A DNA stretch of 64,000 nt from Pseudomonadota bacterium (GCA_030684355.1 JAUXTN010000210.1:62001-126000); one strand, 5' to 3'; positions 42,832-51,951 are shown, counted from the first letter of the stretch. The notes: generated by a model not told the origin, from the letters alone. Program-made: numbers and translations.

Positions 42832-43893
42832 TCAGCGGACGGCGTCCACCGCGGCGACCCAGCGGTCCCCGCCGAACGTGATCTGGTTGATGTGGAACCA
42901 CGTGCCGACGAAGACCGTGCGCGTGCCGGTGCCGCCCGTGACCACGTAGAGGTTCACGCCGTCGCTCTCGGTGTTCTCGTTGAAGACGGGGCCGAACGCC
43001 GTGAGCGCCTGGAGCGGGTTCCCGGGCACCGGCCAGAGCGCCGGGAGGGCAGGCAGGCTCACCTGGCTGGAGTCGACCAGCCGCGCCCAGCTCGCGCCGC
43101 TGTCCGCACTGCGCGAGACCGTCGTGATGCCGTCTTCCGCGTTGGTGGTGGTCGCGAAGAGCACCGCGGCGTCGTCCGGGTGGACGGCGATCGCCGACAC
43201 GGCGTCGGGCCCGATGGGCGTCCAGCTCACGCCGGCGTTGTTGGAGTACCAGCTGCCCGTGGCCGCGCCGAGCACGGCGATGTCGAGGTTCCCGGGGGAG
43301 AGGTCGGCGTCCGCGAGGCTGCTGGCGTCCAGCGGCAGCGTGGCGCCGACGGACCAGGTCTCGCCGCCGTCGCTGGAGGTGACGACCCCCCGGGACTGGA
43401 GGCCACGCAGGCGCGCGGGATCCGCGGCGTCGATGACCGGGAGGCCGCCCACGAAGGCCTCCACGGCGTCGAACGCGGTCCAGGTGAGGCCGAAGTCGTC
43501 GCTCCGTGCCCCGGAGGAGGTGAGCGTGTCGAACGCGTAGACGCGCGCGCCGGCGCCCAGGAGCTTCCAGTCCCCCGAGGGGACGCTGCCCCCTTCCTCC
43601 CAGTTGCAGCCGCCGTCCACCGTCTGGAGGGCGCGGCCGTTGACCAGCGCCACGTAGGTGCGATCGTCCCCGAGCGGGCCCGCGACGCCCGTCGTGATCT
43701 CGTACTCGTTCGGGGTCTCGATCGGGGAGCGGATCGTGTTCCCGTTGTCCTGGTAGAGCAGGATGCTCTCGGTGCCGCGCACCCGGCCGCACTGGGGCAC
43801 GCCGGTGTCGACGAGGTCCCCCGTGTCGAGCACGTAGGGCTTGTCGGTGCAGCCGACGGCGAGGAGCGGGAGGAGGAGGAGGAGACGGTGCAT
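42832..43893 (-). CDS. BNR-type beta-propeller lipoprotein
   Basis: A 353-residue predicted lipoprotein (MHRLLLLLPLLAVGC, Cys at 15), followed by an Asp-Thr-Gly-rich spacer. Repeated BNR/sialidase-like blocks of the S-x-D-x-G-x-x-W form are visible: SDDFGLTW, SSDGGETW, SNNAGVSW and SADSGASW, spaced about 50-60 residues. These form a propeller blade pattern seen in secreted glycan-binding or photosystem-assembly-like proteins. No sialidase active site is recognisable. The ATG overlaps the upstream stop by one base (TGATG), so it is coupled to the secreted gene at 43893-44789. The stop is 16 bases from the convergent peroxidase gene. Confidence 0.83.
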   Translation of the reverse strand: MHRLLLLLPLLAVGCTDKPYVLDTGDLVDTGVPQCGRVRGTESILLYQDNGNTIRSPIETPNEYEITTGVAGPLGDDRTYVALVNGRALQTVDGGCNWEEGGSVPSGDWKLLGAGARVYAFDTLTSSGARSDDFGLTWTAFDAVEAFVGGLPVIDAADPARLRGLQSRGVVTSSDGGETWSVGATLPLDASSLADADLSPGNLDIAVLGAATGSWYSNNAGVSWTPIGPDAVSAIAVHPDDAAVLFATTTNAEDGITTVSRSADSGASWARLVDSSQVSLPALPALWPVPGNPLQALTAFGPVFNENTESDGVNLYVVTGGTGTRTVFVGTWFHINQITFGGDRWVAAVDAVR

Positions 43894-44789
43894 CAGAGCC
43901 CCACGCGGGCGCGGTAGGTCTCGTCGCCCGGCTTGTTGAGCTGCCAGTAGGGGAGACGGTCGGAGCCGCGCAGCTCGGCGCGCTCCCCCGCGGTCGAGGA
44001 CCACGCGACGATCCGGTGAGGGGCCGCGGACTCCACGAACCAGGAAGTGGTGGGGCCGCCGGCGACGGCGACCGTGAATTCGTCGACGGTGAAGGTGCCG
44101 GCCGGCACGGTCTTCGGCGCGGACGCCGCCGCGCGCGTGACGGTCGCCTCGCCGATGGCCGCGGGCTCGTGGGCAAACCGCTGCGCCATCTGTGCCGGCC
44201 ACCACGGGACCGTTCGGGTGGCCCCGGGCGCGAGCCACGGCGTGTCGAGGCCGCGCACGAGCACGGGGACGGAGTCCTCGTAGACGAGGTCCGCCGGCAC
44301 CTTGTGGGTGGCGGGCGCGGTGGTGTCGCTGTCGAAGTAGGTGTGCGCCGTGACGTGCACGCTGGTCGGGCCCATGACCAACTCGTCATAGACCATTCCG
44401 CACCACTCCTGCGCGGAGAACGTGACCTTGATCGGATCGAAGGGGTCCATGCGGTCCCCCCCGTCCACCCGGAGGAAGGACGACGTCATCGTGTGGTAGG
44501 GGTAGATGCCCGTCTGGAAGTCCCGGTTCTGGTTGAGCTTGATCACCTTCCGGAGATCGGCATCCGGGTGGGCGCCCGGATCCGCCTTCACCCGCTCCGA
44601 CCAGGAGAAGTCCTCGGTCACGAAGATGAGGACGGCCGTTCCCTGGCGGAGCTCGCCGTAGCGCGGCTGGACGAGGTCGTACGAGGACACCTCGGCGTTC
44701 CCATCGCCCCAGTGCGCCCAGAACGCCGGCGAGGCCGACTGCGCCGGGGCCGCGCACGCGAGCAGCGCCAGGATCACGCGCGCTCCCAT
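43893..44789 (-). CDS. Conserved exported protein, function unknown
   Basis: A 298-residue probable lipoprotein: the ATG gives MGARVILALLACAAP, with a lipobox LLAC at residue 12. The mature part has a recognisable arrangement (FWAHWGDGNAEVSSYDL, RYGELRQGTAVLIFVTEDFSW, RDFQTGIYPYHTMTS, FSAQEWCG). I associate it with a conserved secreted family of Bacteroidota and Myxococcota without assigned function. No catalytic site is obvious. The gene overlaps the methyltransferase stop by 16 bases upstream and the BNR gene start by one base, so all three form an operon. Confidence 0.72.
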   Translation of the reverse strand: MGARVILALLACAAPAQSASPAFWAHWGDGNAEVSSYDLVQPRYGELRQGTAVLIFVTEDFSWSERVKADPGAHPDADLRKVIKLNQNRDFQTGIYPYHTMTSSFLRVDGGDRMDPFDPIKVTFSAQEWCGMVYDELVMGPTSVHVTAHTYFDSDTTAPATHKVPADLVYEDSVPVLVRGLDTPWLAPGATRTVPWWPAQMAQRFAHEPAAIGEATVTRAAASAPKTVPAGTFTVDEFTVAVAGGPTTSWFVESAAPHRIVAWSSTAGERAELRGSDRLPYWQLNKPGDETYRARVGL

Positions 44790-46108
44790 CGCGACACGAC
44801 CTCGACGTGGCCGGTCTGCGGGAAGAGGTCGACCACCCAGCGATCGGTGCACCGCCATCCGGCCTCCATCAGCGCCAGCCCGTCGCGGAGCAGCGAGGTC
44901 GGGCGGCACGCCACGTACACGAGCGCCTTCGCGTCGAGCCCGGCCACGAACGCGAGGGCGCCGGGGTGGAGCCCGACGCGCGGCGGATCGACGATGACGA
45001 CGGGGCGGTCCCCCATCGCGAGCTCGGTGACGCGCTTCTCGACCTCGCCGGCGAGGAAGGTCGCGTCGACCCCGTTGGCCGCGGCGTTCGCTTGCGCGTC
45101 CGCGATGGAGGCCACGTTGACATCGATGCCGACGACCCGATCGAAGCCCTTCGCGCACGCGAGGCCGAGGGCGCCGGTGCCGCAGTAGAGGTCGACGAGG
45201 GTGCTGCCCGTGCCCGCCGCCTGCGCGACCGTGGCGCAGAGGAGCTCGGCGCCCGCCGGGTTGACCTGGAAGAACGCGGTGGGAGAGAGGCGATACGTGA
45301 GCCCGCCGAGGCGCTCCACGACGTGATCCTGGCCATGCAGGACCGCGCGGAGCGTGCCGATCGCGGCGTCCGCCGGGCGGTCGGTCTCGTACCAGAGGAC
45401 ACCCGCGGCACCCCAGCCCGGGGCGTGGTGCGCGAGCCACGCGGCCTGCTCGTCGTCCCCCGAGGCCGTGAACATCATCACGAGCACGCCGTTGCGGCCC
45501 TCCCGGAGCCCCAGGTGGCGCCAGAAGCCCGTGTGCGCGACCGGATCCCAGAGCGGCCAGGGCGAGCCGAGCGTGTCGGCGCGTGCCCGCGCCAGCACCG
45601 CGTTCATCGCGTCGGAGACGATCTCGCAGCGCGGGGCGTCCACCACCTTGTCGAAGCGGCCGGGCGCGTGCATCCCGAGGAACCGCCCCTCGCGGGTGAT
45701 GCCGGTGTCGAGCTCCGCCTTGGCCATGTAGCGGAGCCGCCCGAACGAGAGCTCCACCTTGTTGCGGTAGCCGTAGGCGTCCGCCCCGACGATGCCGTGG
45801 TCGACGCCGCCGAGGGGCGCGAGGAGCTTCGTGAGCGCGGCGGCCTTCTCGGCGCGCTGGCGCTCGAGCGGCACGTGCTGCCACTGGCACCCGCCGCAGA
45901 CCGCGAACTGCGCGCAGCGAGGCTCCACCGCGTCCTCCGCGGGGGCGAGGGTCTCCAGCAGGATTCCCGACTTGGGGCGCCCGACGACCGCCACCACGCT
46001 GCCGGGCGCGGCCCCGCGCACGGTCCACCGCCTGCCCTTGTCGTCGAGGCCGGAGCCGTTGCCGTCAGGGCCGAAGCTGTCGATGGTGACCGGGACCGGG
46101 GTGCGCAC
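44774..46108 (-). CDS. TrmA/RumA-family RNA (uracil-5-)-methyltransferase
   Basis: A 444-residue enzyme that methylates uracil in rRNA or tRNA with S-adenosylmethionine. The N-terminus has a TRAM domain, followed by the cluster Cys residues in CAQFAVCGGCQWQH and a fourth in APRCEIV. The Rossmann domain includes FFQVNPAGAELLC, DLYCGTGALGLA and VIVDPPRVGL. The catalytic Cys is in VYVACRPTSLLRD, and the terminal VDLFPQTGHVEVV is typical. The iron-sulfur Cys set suggests the RlmD/RumA kind. It starts an operon with the two exported proteins. Confidence 0.95.
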   Translation of the reverse strand: MRTPVPVTIDSFGPDGNGSGLDDKGRRWTVRGAAPGSVVAVVGRPKSGILLETLAPAEDAVEPRCAQFAVCGGCQWQHVPLERQRAEKAAALTKLLAPLGGVDHGIVGADAYGYRNKVELSFGRLRYMAKAELDTGITREGRFLGMHAPGRFDKVVDAPRCEIVSDAMNAVLARARADTLGSPWPLWDPVAHTGFWRHLGLREGRNGVLVMMFTASGDDEQAAWLAHHAPGWGAAGVLWYETDRPADAAIGTLRAVLHGQDHVVERLGGLTYRLSPTAFFQVNPAGAELLCATVAQAAGTGSTLVDLYCGTGALGLACAKGFDRVVGIDVNVASIADAQANAAANGVDATFLAGEVEKRVTELAMGDRPVVIVDPPRVGLHPGALAFVAGLDAKALVYVACRPTSLLRDGLALMEAGWRCTDRWVVDLFPQTGHVEVVSRWERA

Positions 46109-46154
46109 GCCGCCTTCTAACCGATCGGCGATCCATTCCGCGACGACGCCCCAA

Positions 46155-47621
46155 TCAACTCACCCCGGCGGGCTCCCGCTTCCGCGCGCGCCAGACGCAC
46201 ACCCGGTTTCGCCCCGCGCGCTTCGCCCGGTAGAGCGCCCCGTCGGCCCGCTCCATGAGGTTGGCGGCGCGTTCGATCGGGTCCTCGCCGTGCTGGAACA
46301 TCGCGCCGGGCACGCTGGCGACGCCGATGCTCACGGTCACCTGGGGGTCGTGCGTGTGGAGCGCGACGGCGGCGCGGACACGCTCGGCCACGTCGGTGGC
46401 GGTCTCCTCGTCCGTGTGCGGCAGGAGCACCGCGAACTCCTCGCCGCCCACCCGCGCCACGATGTCGTTCTGCCGGGTCGCGGTGAGGAGGAGGTCCGCC
46501 ACGCGCCGCAGCACGCGGTCACCGACGGCGTGCCCGTGGCGGTCGTTCACGTGCTTGAAGTGGTCCACGTCGATCATCAGGAAGCTCGTGCCCGCGACGG
46601 TCTCCTCGGGGCGGCTCCGCCGGACGATGTCGAAGAGGTAGCGTCGGGAGTGCAGCCCCGTAAGCTCGTCCACGATAGCGATGTGCTCGAGCGCCGCGTA
46701 GATCCGCGCGTTGTCGAGCGCGAGCGCCGCCTGCACCGCGAAGATGGCGCCGCGCTGCTCTTCCATGACGGTGAACGCCGGCGCGGTGGCGTGGCGGAGC
46801 ACGACGAGGAGCCCCAGCGAGCGGTCGCGCACGACGAGCGGGTAGGCGATGACCCGGTCGAAGCCCTGCGCGGCGGGGAGGTCCGCGGCGGCGGTGTCGG
46901 CGAGCCGCCCGGACCAGGGCTGACCCGACACGCCCGGGGTGCCCTGGGCGGGCGCGTCCACGTAGAGGCGTCGCGCGACATGCACGGCCTCCGCGGCGTC
47001 GTCCCCCTGGGCCTGGAGCTCCGAGCCGCCCTCCCCGTTCGCCGGGTGGAGCGCGAGCACCGCCGTGGGGCTGCGCAGCACCCGCCGTGCCATCTCGAGG
47101 ACGTGCACGCGCAGGTCCTCCGAGGACAGCGACGTGAGCAGCGAGTGGCTCGCCTCGTAGAGCTCCACCGCGGTCTGGAGCTGGCGGTGCTCCAGGGCCC
47201 GCTCGAGCTGCAGCTTCAGCTCGTCGAGCCGGATCGGCTTCTGGACGTAGTCCCAGGCTCCCCGCTTGAGGCAGGTGATGGCGGAGTCGATCGACGAGTA
47301 CCCGGTCGCGATGATGACCCCCATCGCGTCGTCGATCTCCTTGAGCGCGACCAGGGTGTCCACGCCGTCCATCTCGCCGTTCAGGCGCAGGTCGCTGACG
47401 GCGAGGTCGAAGCGTCGGCTGCGGGCCAGCGCCACGGCGTCGGCGCCGCTCACGACCACGGCGACGTCGTACCCTTCCGCACGGAGCGCGGACGCGAGGG
47501 CGTTCGCGTCCGCCTCGTCGTCGTCCACCACCAGCACGGTCGCGCGCACTGCGGCCGAACCGACCGGCAGCCGCGGCGTCCCGTCCGGCGGACCCCCCGA
47601 TCCGTCCTTTGTCCACGCCAT
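46155..47621 (-). CDS. Response-regulator diguanylate cyclase (REC-GAF-GGDEF)
   Basis: A 488-residue signalling protein. Residues 25-140 are a receiver domain with phosphoacceptor D77 (AVSDLRLNG), acidic D33 and D34, T106 and K128. A GAF-like domain follows (about 160-320). The C-terminal GGDEF domain has the active signature GGEEF at 392-396, so it should make cyclic di-GMP. The inhibition-site motif RxxD (RQND, 383-386) lies five residues before it, so product inhibition is likely. It is divergent from feoAB with about 100 bases between. No histidine kinase gene is adjacent. Confidence 0.95.
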   Translation of the reverse strand: MAWTKDGSGGPPDGTPRLPVGSAAVRATVLVVDDDEADANALASALRAEGYDVAVVVSGADAVALARSRRFDLAVSDLRLNGEMDGVDTLVALKEIDDAMGVIIATGYSSIDSAITCLKRGAWDYVQKPIRLDELKLQLERALEHRQLQTAVELYEASHSLLTSLSSEDLRVHVLEMARRVLRSPTAVLALHPANGEGGSELQAQGDDAAEAVHVARRLYVDAPAQGTPGVSGQPWSGRLADTAAADLPAAQGFDRVIAYPLVVRDRSLGLLVVLRHATAPAFTVMEEQRGAIFAVQAALALDNARIYAALEHIAIVDELTGLHSRRYLFDIVRRSRPEETVAGTSFLMIDVDHFKHVNDRHGHAVGDRVLRRVADLLLTATRQNDIVARVGGEEFAVLLPHTDEETATDVAERVRAAVALHTHDPQVTVSIGVASVPGAMFQHGEDPIERAANLMERADGALYRAKRAGRNRVCVWRARKREPAGVS

Positions 47622-47680
47622 TCCGCCCGAATTTAGTCCCGAAACGCCGTTGGCAAGCGCAAGGATGTGCGCGCTGAAAC

Positions 47681-47699
47681 GATATTGACAGTCACTTTC
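47681..47699 (+). promoter_or_regulatory. Fur-box-like operator upstream of feoA
   Basis: The 19 bases GATATTGACAGTCACTTTC match the Escherichia coli Fur-box consensus GATAATGATAATCATTATC at 14 positions and contain the perfect palindrome TGACAGTCA. The site lies 20 bases before the feoA ATG, next to a strong AGGAGG. A TTGACA within it at 47685-47690 would be a -35 box, but then no -10 fits before the gene. Repression by iron-loaded Fur is the simplest reading. It sits between divergent genes and could also affect the cyclase. Confidence 0.6.
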
Positions 47700-47719
47700 A
47701 AAACCGCTAGGAGGGTCGG

Positions 47720-47968
47720 ATGAGCACCACCCTCGCGCACCTGCCCCTGCGTCGGCCCGCGCAGATCGAGGCCGTCGGCGGGGAGCGCGCGTTCCGCCGT
47801 CGGCTCCTCGAGCTCGGCTTCCTCCCCGGCGTGGCCGTCCAGCTCATCGGCGTGGCCCCCATGGGCGATCCCCTGGAGATCGAAGTGCGCGGGTGCCGCT
47901 TCTCGCTGCGCCGCGCCGAGGCCGAGGCCATCGCGGTGTCCTCGGTCGAGTCCATGGCGGCCAAGTGA
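47720..47968 (+). CDS. feoA: Ferrous iron transport protein A
   Basis: An 82-residue SH3-like cytoplasmic protein that supports FeoB. Family features are visible: RRRLLELGFLPGVAVQLIGVAPMGDPLEIEVRGCRFSLRR. AGGAGGG is five bases before the ATG. The stop overlaps the feoB start in a GTGA junction. A Fur-box-like site precedes it. No FeoC gene is seen downstream. Confidence 0.95.
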   Translation: MSTTLAHLPLRRPAQIEAVGGERAFRRRLLELGFLPGVAVQLIGVAPMGDPLEIEVRGCRFSLRRAEAEAIAVSSVESMAAK

Positions 47969-50142
47969 GCGCGGCGCCGGCTCGGGCGGCGGCGCTGCCG
48001 CGCGTGGCCCTGGCCGGGAACCCCAACACGGGGAAGACGAGCCTCTTCAACCGGCTCACCGGGGCGAACGCGCGCGTCGGGAACTACCCGGGCGTGACCG
48101 TCGAGCGGGAGATCGGCCGCTGGTCGATCGACATCGGCCCCGTCGAGGTCATGGACGTGCCCGGGGCCTACTCCCTCGCGGCCCGCTCCTCCGAGGAGCA
48201 GGTGGCCATGCGGGCGCTCTTCGGCCTCGACGGGGACGTGCGGCCGAGCGCCGTCATCCTCGTGGTCGACGCCACGCAGCTCGTCCGCAACCTCTACTTC
48301 GCGCTCCAGCTCATCGAAGCCGGGGTGCCGCTCGTGATCGCGCTGAACCTCATGGACGTCGCGCGCTCCCAGGGCAACCCCCCGGACCCCGTGCGCGTCT
48401 CCGACGCCCTCGGCGTGCCGGTGGTCGCCGTGAGCGCCAACACCGGCGAGGGGCTCGCCGCGCTCGGGGTCGCCGTCTCCAAGGTCCTCGCCCGCCCCGA
48501 CGAGGGCCGCGCCCGCGTGACCTGGCGCTACCCGTCCGCCGCCGAGCGCGACGTCACGCGGCTCGTGCCCCTCGTCACCTCCGCCGATCCCACCGGTGCC
48601 CCGCCCGCCGAGGCCCGAGCGCTCGCGATCTGGGCGCTCCTCTCCGTCGAGCCCGGTGACGAGCTCCTCGACATCCCGGCCAACGTGCGCAGGGAAGTCG
48701 CGACGGTGCGCGCCGCGGCGGACGCCGCCGGCCGCGATCTCGACACGGAGATCATCGGCGCCCGCTACCGTTACCTCGACGGCCTCGGCCTCGCGCGGCC
48801 CCCGTCGACCCGCATCACCCTCACCGACCGGGTCGACGCCTGGGTCCTCCATCCCGTGTTCGGCCTCGTCTCGTTCCTCTTCGTGATGGGCGTGCTGTTC
48901 CAGTCCCTCTTCGCGTGGAGCGACCCCTTCATCGGCGCCATCGAGGCCGCCTTCGCCTGGCTCGGCGACGGCACCCGCGCCGTCCTCCCGCCGGGGATCC
49001 TCGCCGACTTCCTCGTCGACGGGATCATCAACGGGTTCGGCTCCGTCCTCGTCTTCCTGCCCCAGATCCTGATGCTCTTCGCGATGCTCGGGTTCCTGGA
49101 GGACTCCGGGTACATGGCGCGCGTCGCCTACCTGGTCGACCGCGGCATGAAGGCCGTGGGCCTGCACGGGAAGGCCTTCGTCCCGATGCTCTCGGGGTAC
49201 GCGTGCGCGGTGCCGGCGATCATGGCCACGCGCACGCTGGAGCGCCGCCGCGATCGCCTCCTCACGATGATGGTCGTGCCGCTGATGAGCTGCTCCGCGC
49301 GGCTGCCGATCTACACGCTCATCATCGCGTCGCTCTTCCCGGTAGACGGGCGTTTCCTCTGGATCTTCCCGGTCCAGGGCTCGATGATGGTGTTCATGTA
49401 CGTCTTCAGCACGCTCATGGCGCTCCTGGCCGCCGGTGTGCTCGGCAAGACGTTGCTCCGCGGGCCGAAGGTGCCGTTGCTCCTGGAGCTTCCGCCCTAC
49501 CGGCTGCCGCGCGCGAGCTCCGTGCTCCGGCAGATGTGGCTGCGCGCCAAGATGTTCGTGACCGAGGCCGGCACCGTCATCCTCGGCTGCACCATCGCGT
49601 TGTGGTTCTTGTTGGCCTTCCCGCGGAACGTCGTGTTCGACAAGGACTATGACAGCTTGCGCGCCGGCGCCTCGGACGAGGTCGTGGAGATGCTCGACGC
49701 CGAGCAGAGCGCCGAGCGGCTGCAGAAGTCCTACGGCGGGCGGCTCGGGAAGCTCATCGAGCCCGCCATCGCACCGCTGGGGTTCGACTGGAAGATCGGC
49801 ATCGGCCTCGTCGGGGCGTTCGCGGCGCGCGAGGTCTTCGTGAGCACGATGGGCGTCGTCTACGGCATCGGCGCCGACACCGACGAGGAGAGCACCCCGC
49901 TGCGCGACCGCATCCGTGCGGAGAAGCATCCCGACGGCTCCCCCATCTACACGCCGCTGATGGGCCTCTCGTTGATGATCTTCTTCGCGCTCTCGGCGCA
50001 GTGCATGAGCACGCTCGCCGTCGTGAAGCGCGAGAGCCGGTCCTGGCGCTGGCCGATCTTCCTGTTCAGCTACATGACGGTGCTCGCGTGGGTCGTGAGC
50101 TTCGCCGTCTACCAGGGTGGCCGCGCGCTGGGCTTCGAGTAG
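47965..50142 (+). CDS. feoB: Ferrous iron transporter FeoB
   Basis: A 725-residue inner-membrane GTPase-linked ferrous iron importer. The N-terminal G domain has G1 at 18-25 (GNPNTGKT), G3 DVPG at 64-67 and G4 NLMD at 128-131, followed by a guanine-nucleotide-dissociation-inhibitor-like region and the FeoB membrane domain with two Gate motifs. The Cys in the membrane part, as in MSCSARLPIY (here LMSCSARLPIYTLI) and the Ser-rich GLSLMIFFALSAQCMST, is typical. GTG overlaps the feoA stop by four bases, confirming one operon. Confidence 0.97.
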   Translation: MSAAPARAAALPRVALAGNPNTGKTSLFNRLTGANARVGNYPGVTVEREIGRWSIDIGPVEVMDVPGAYSLAARSSEEQVAMRALFGLDGDVRPSAVILVVDATQLVRNLYFALQLIEAGVPLVIALNLMDVARSQGNPPDPVRVSDALGVPVVAVSANTGEGLAALGVAVSKVLARPDEGRARVTWRYPSAAERDVTRLVPLVTSADPTGAPPAEARALAIWALLSVEPGDELLDIPANVRREVATVRAAADAAGRDLDTEIIGARYRYLDGLGLARPPSTRITLTDRVDAWVLHPVFGLVSFLFVMGVLFQSLFAWSDPFIGAIEAAFAWLGDGTRAVLPPGILADFLVDGIINGFGSVLVFLPQILMLFAMLGFLEDSGYMARVAYLVDRGMKAVGLHGKAFVPMLSGYACAVPAIMATRTLERRRDRLLTMMVVPLMSCSARLPIYTLIIASLFPVDGRFLWIFPVQGSMMVFMYVFSTLMALLAAGVLGKTLLRGPKVPLLLELPPYRLPRASSVLRQMWLRAKMFVTEAGTVILGCTIALWFLLAFPRNVVFDKDYDSLRAGASDEVVEMLDAEQSAERLQKSYGGRLGKLIEPAIAPLGFDWKIGIGLVGAFAAREVFVSTMGVVYGIGADTDEESTPLRDRIRAEKHPDGSPIYTPLMGLSLMIFFALSAQCMSTLAVVKRESRSWRWPIFLFSYMTVLAWVVSFAVYQGGRALGFE

Positions 50143-50211
50143 CGGCGCTCCGCCGCCCAGTAGATCGACGGCAACCGCCCGTACTCCGCCCGCGGTGGTA
50201 CTGTCGCGCCG

Positions 50212-51921
50212 ATGCTCCTCCTCGTCGCCTGCACCGCCCCGGCCGACCGCCTCGTGCCCGAAGACTCCGCTGCCATCGGGGCGGACAGCGCCGACTCGGC
50301 GTCCGACACCGACGACTCGAGCGTGGACTCCGCGGACTCGGGGGACACGAGCGTGGAGACCGGCGACTCGACCGTCGACACCGACGACTCCGCGGTCGAC
50401 ACCGGCCCGGACACCTGGCGCTCGGCGCTCTACCCCGAGGACTGGACCCCCGCGTTCACCGACGGCGACGGCCGCTTCCTCCACGACTTCAGCTACGCGG
50501 GCTACCACGCGGGCGAGGTCGCGATCCGGACGGCCCCGGGCGCGTCGTTCGACGTGACCGCCTACGGCGCCGACGCCACCGGGGCCGCCGACAGTACCGC
50601 CGCGATCCAGGCCGCGATCGCCGCCGCCTCGGCCGCAGCGCCCGCGGTCGTCGACTTCCCGGCGGGCACGTTCCGCGTCGACGGGGTGCTCACCGTCGGC
50701 ACCTCCGGCGTGGTGCTGCGCGGGGCGGGCTCGACGACCACGTTCGTGTACTTCACCAAGACGACGGGCGTGGACTACGCCGCCCACCTCACGTTCGGCG
50801 GCGCGGTCACCCAGGGCACGGACCACCTCCTCGTGGTCGACGGCGTGGTGCGGGCCCACGAGGTGCAACTGGCCGACGTCTCCGACGTCGCGGTGGGCGA
50901 CAGCGTCGCCATCGGCTGGACGATCACCGACGCCTTCATCGAGGAGCACGGCATGACCGGCACCTGGGTGAGCTTCAACGGCGACTGGAAGACCTTCTTC
51001 CGGCGCACGGTCACCGCGGTCGACCCGGGCACGAACACCGTCACCGTCGATGTCCCGCTGCGCTACCCCGCGAAGCTGCGCGACGGCGCCAGCCTGCGCG
51101 TCGAGACGGGGTACCTCTCGGAGTGTGGGCTCGAGGCCCTCGCGCTCTCGAACGCCGCCGACTGGGACGCCGCGTGGGCGAGCACCCAGGTGCACGTCGC
51201 GCTGTTCTCGGAGGTCCAGGACTGCTGGGTGCGCGACGTGGTCAGCTTCGCGTCGCCGTACCCCTCCGACGCGCGCGGAAAGCACCTCATCAGCAGCGGC
51301 ATCGAGGTGCTCGACAGCCGCCGCGTCACCATCGCGGACAGCGTCATGGAGGAGGCCGAGCACCGTGGAGACGGCGGCAACGGCTACCTCTTCGAGATCT
51401 CGCGCAGCAACGAGGTGCTGACCGTCGACACGACCGCGCGCGGGGGCCGCCACAACTTCATCCAGAACTGGGACTTCGGGACCAGCGGGTGCGTGTGGCT
51501 GCGCACCACGAGCGAGGACGGCCGCTCGCTCCTCGGGGACTGGGATCCGGTCGGGTTCTCGTCGTACTCGGAGTTCCACCACTCGCTCGCGATGGCGAAC
51601 CTCATCGACCAGAGCGAGGCCACCGACGGGTGGCAGGGCGTGAACCGCCAGGGCGAGAGCTCCGGCGCCGGCCACAGCGCGACCCAGAACGTGTGGTGGG
51701 GCCTCTCGGGCGGCGGGTACCTGCGCTCCATGCAGGTCGGCGACGGCTACGTCATCGGCACCGACGGGATGGACGTGCACGTCGACCCGACCGAGTGGGA
51801 CTGGAACAGCTCCGGCGAGTACACCGCCCCGGAGGACTGGACCGAGGGGCTCGACGAGGGGGCCGCGCTCCTGCCGGCGTCGCTCTACGAGGACCAGCTC
51901 GCGCGGCGCATGGGGCCGTAG
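50212..51921 (+). CDS. Parallel beta-helix lipoprotein (pectate-lyase-3-like)
   Basis: A 569-residue predicted surface lipoprotein. The only possible start within its frame is ATG at 50212, since an in-frame TAG lies at 50161 with no other start between. That gives MLLLVAC, with the lipidated Cys at 7. Residues about 22-68 are an Asp/Ser/Thr tether (DSADSASDTDDSSVDSADSG and on). The rest is a right-handed beta-helix of the Pectate_lyase_3 kind: FDVTAYGADATGAADSTAAIQAA, then repeats with VVLRGAGSTTTFV and IEVLDSRRVTIADSVM. Carbohydrate degradation is plausible, but the active site is not recognised. Confidence 0.85.
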   Translation: MLLLVACTAPADRLVPEDSAAIGADSADSASDTDDSSVDSADSGDTSVETGDSTVDTDDSAVDTGPDTWRSALYPEDWTPAFTDGDGRFLHDFSYAGYHAGEVAIRTAPGASFDVTAYGADATGAADSTAAIQAAIAAASAAAPAVVDFPAGTFRVDGVLTVGTSGVVLRGAGSTTTFVYFTKTTGVDYAAHLTFGGAVTQGTDHLLVVDGVVRAHEVQLADVSDVAVGDSVAIGWTITDAFIEEHGMTGTWVSFNGDWKTFFRRTVTAVDPGTNTVTVDVPLRYPAKLRDGASLRVETGYLSECGLEALALSNAADWDAAWASTQVHVALFSEVQDCWVRDVVSFASPYPSDARGKHLISSGIEVLDSRRVTIADSVMEEAEHRGDGGNGYLFEISRSNEVLTVDTTARGGRHNFIQNWDFGTSGCVWLRTTSEDGRSLLGDWDPVGFSSYSEFHHSLAMANLIDQSEATDGWQGVNRQGESSGAGHSATQNVWWGLSGGGYLRSMQVGDGYVIGTDGMDVHVDPTEWDWNSSGEYTAPEDWTEGLDEGAALLPASLYEDQLARRMGP

Positions 51922-51951
51922 CGCCGGCGTCCGTCAGGCGGGCACTCTCGC

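Noticed and set aside
47685-47690. TTGACA before feoA as the -35 promoter box
   Set aside because: At normal spacing the -10 box would fall on the ribosome site, so the bases fit the Fur-box better.
47707-51780. A 1357-codon open frame on the minus strand
   Set aside because: It is antisense to feoA, feoB and the beta-helix lipoprotein. The plus-strand genes have clear families and ribosome sites, and the antisense translation is compositional only.
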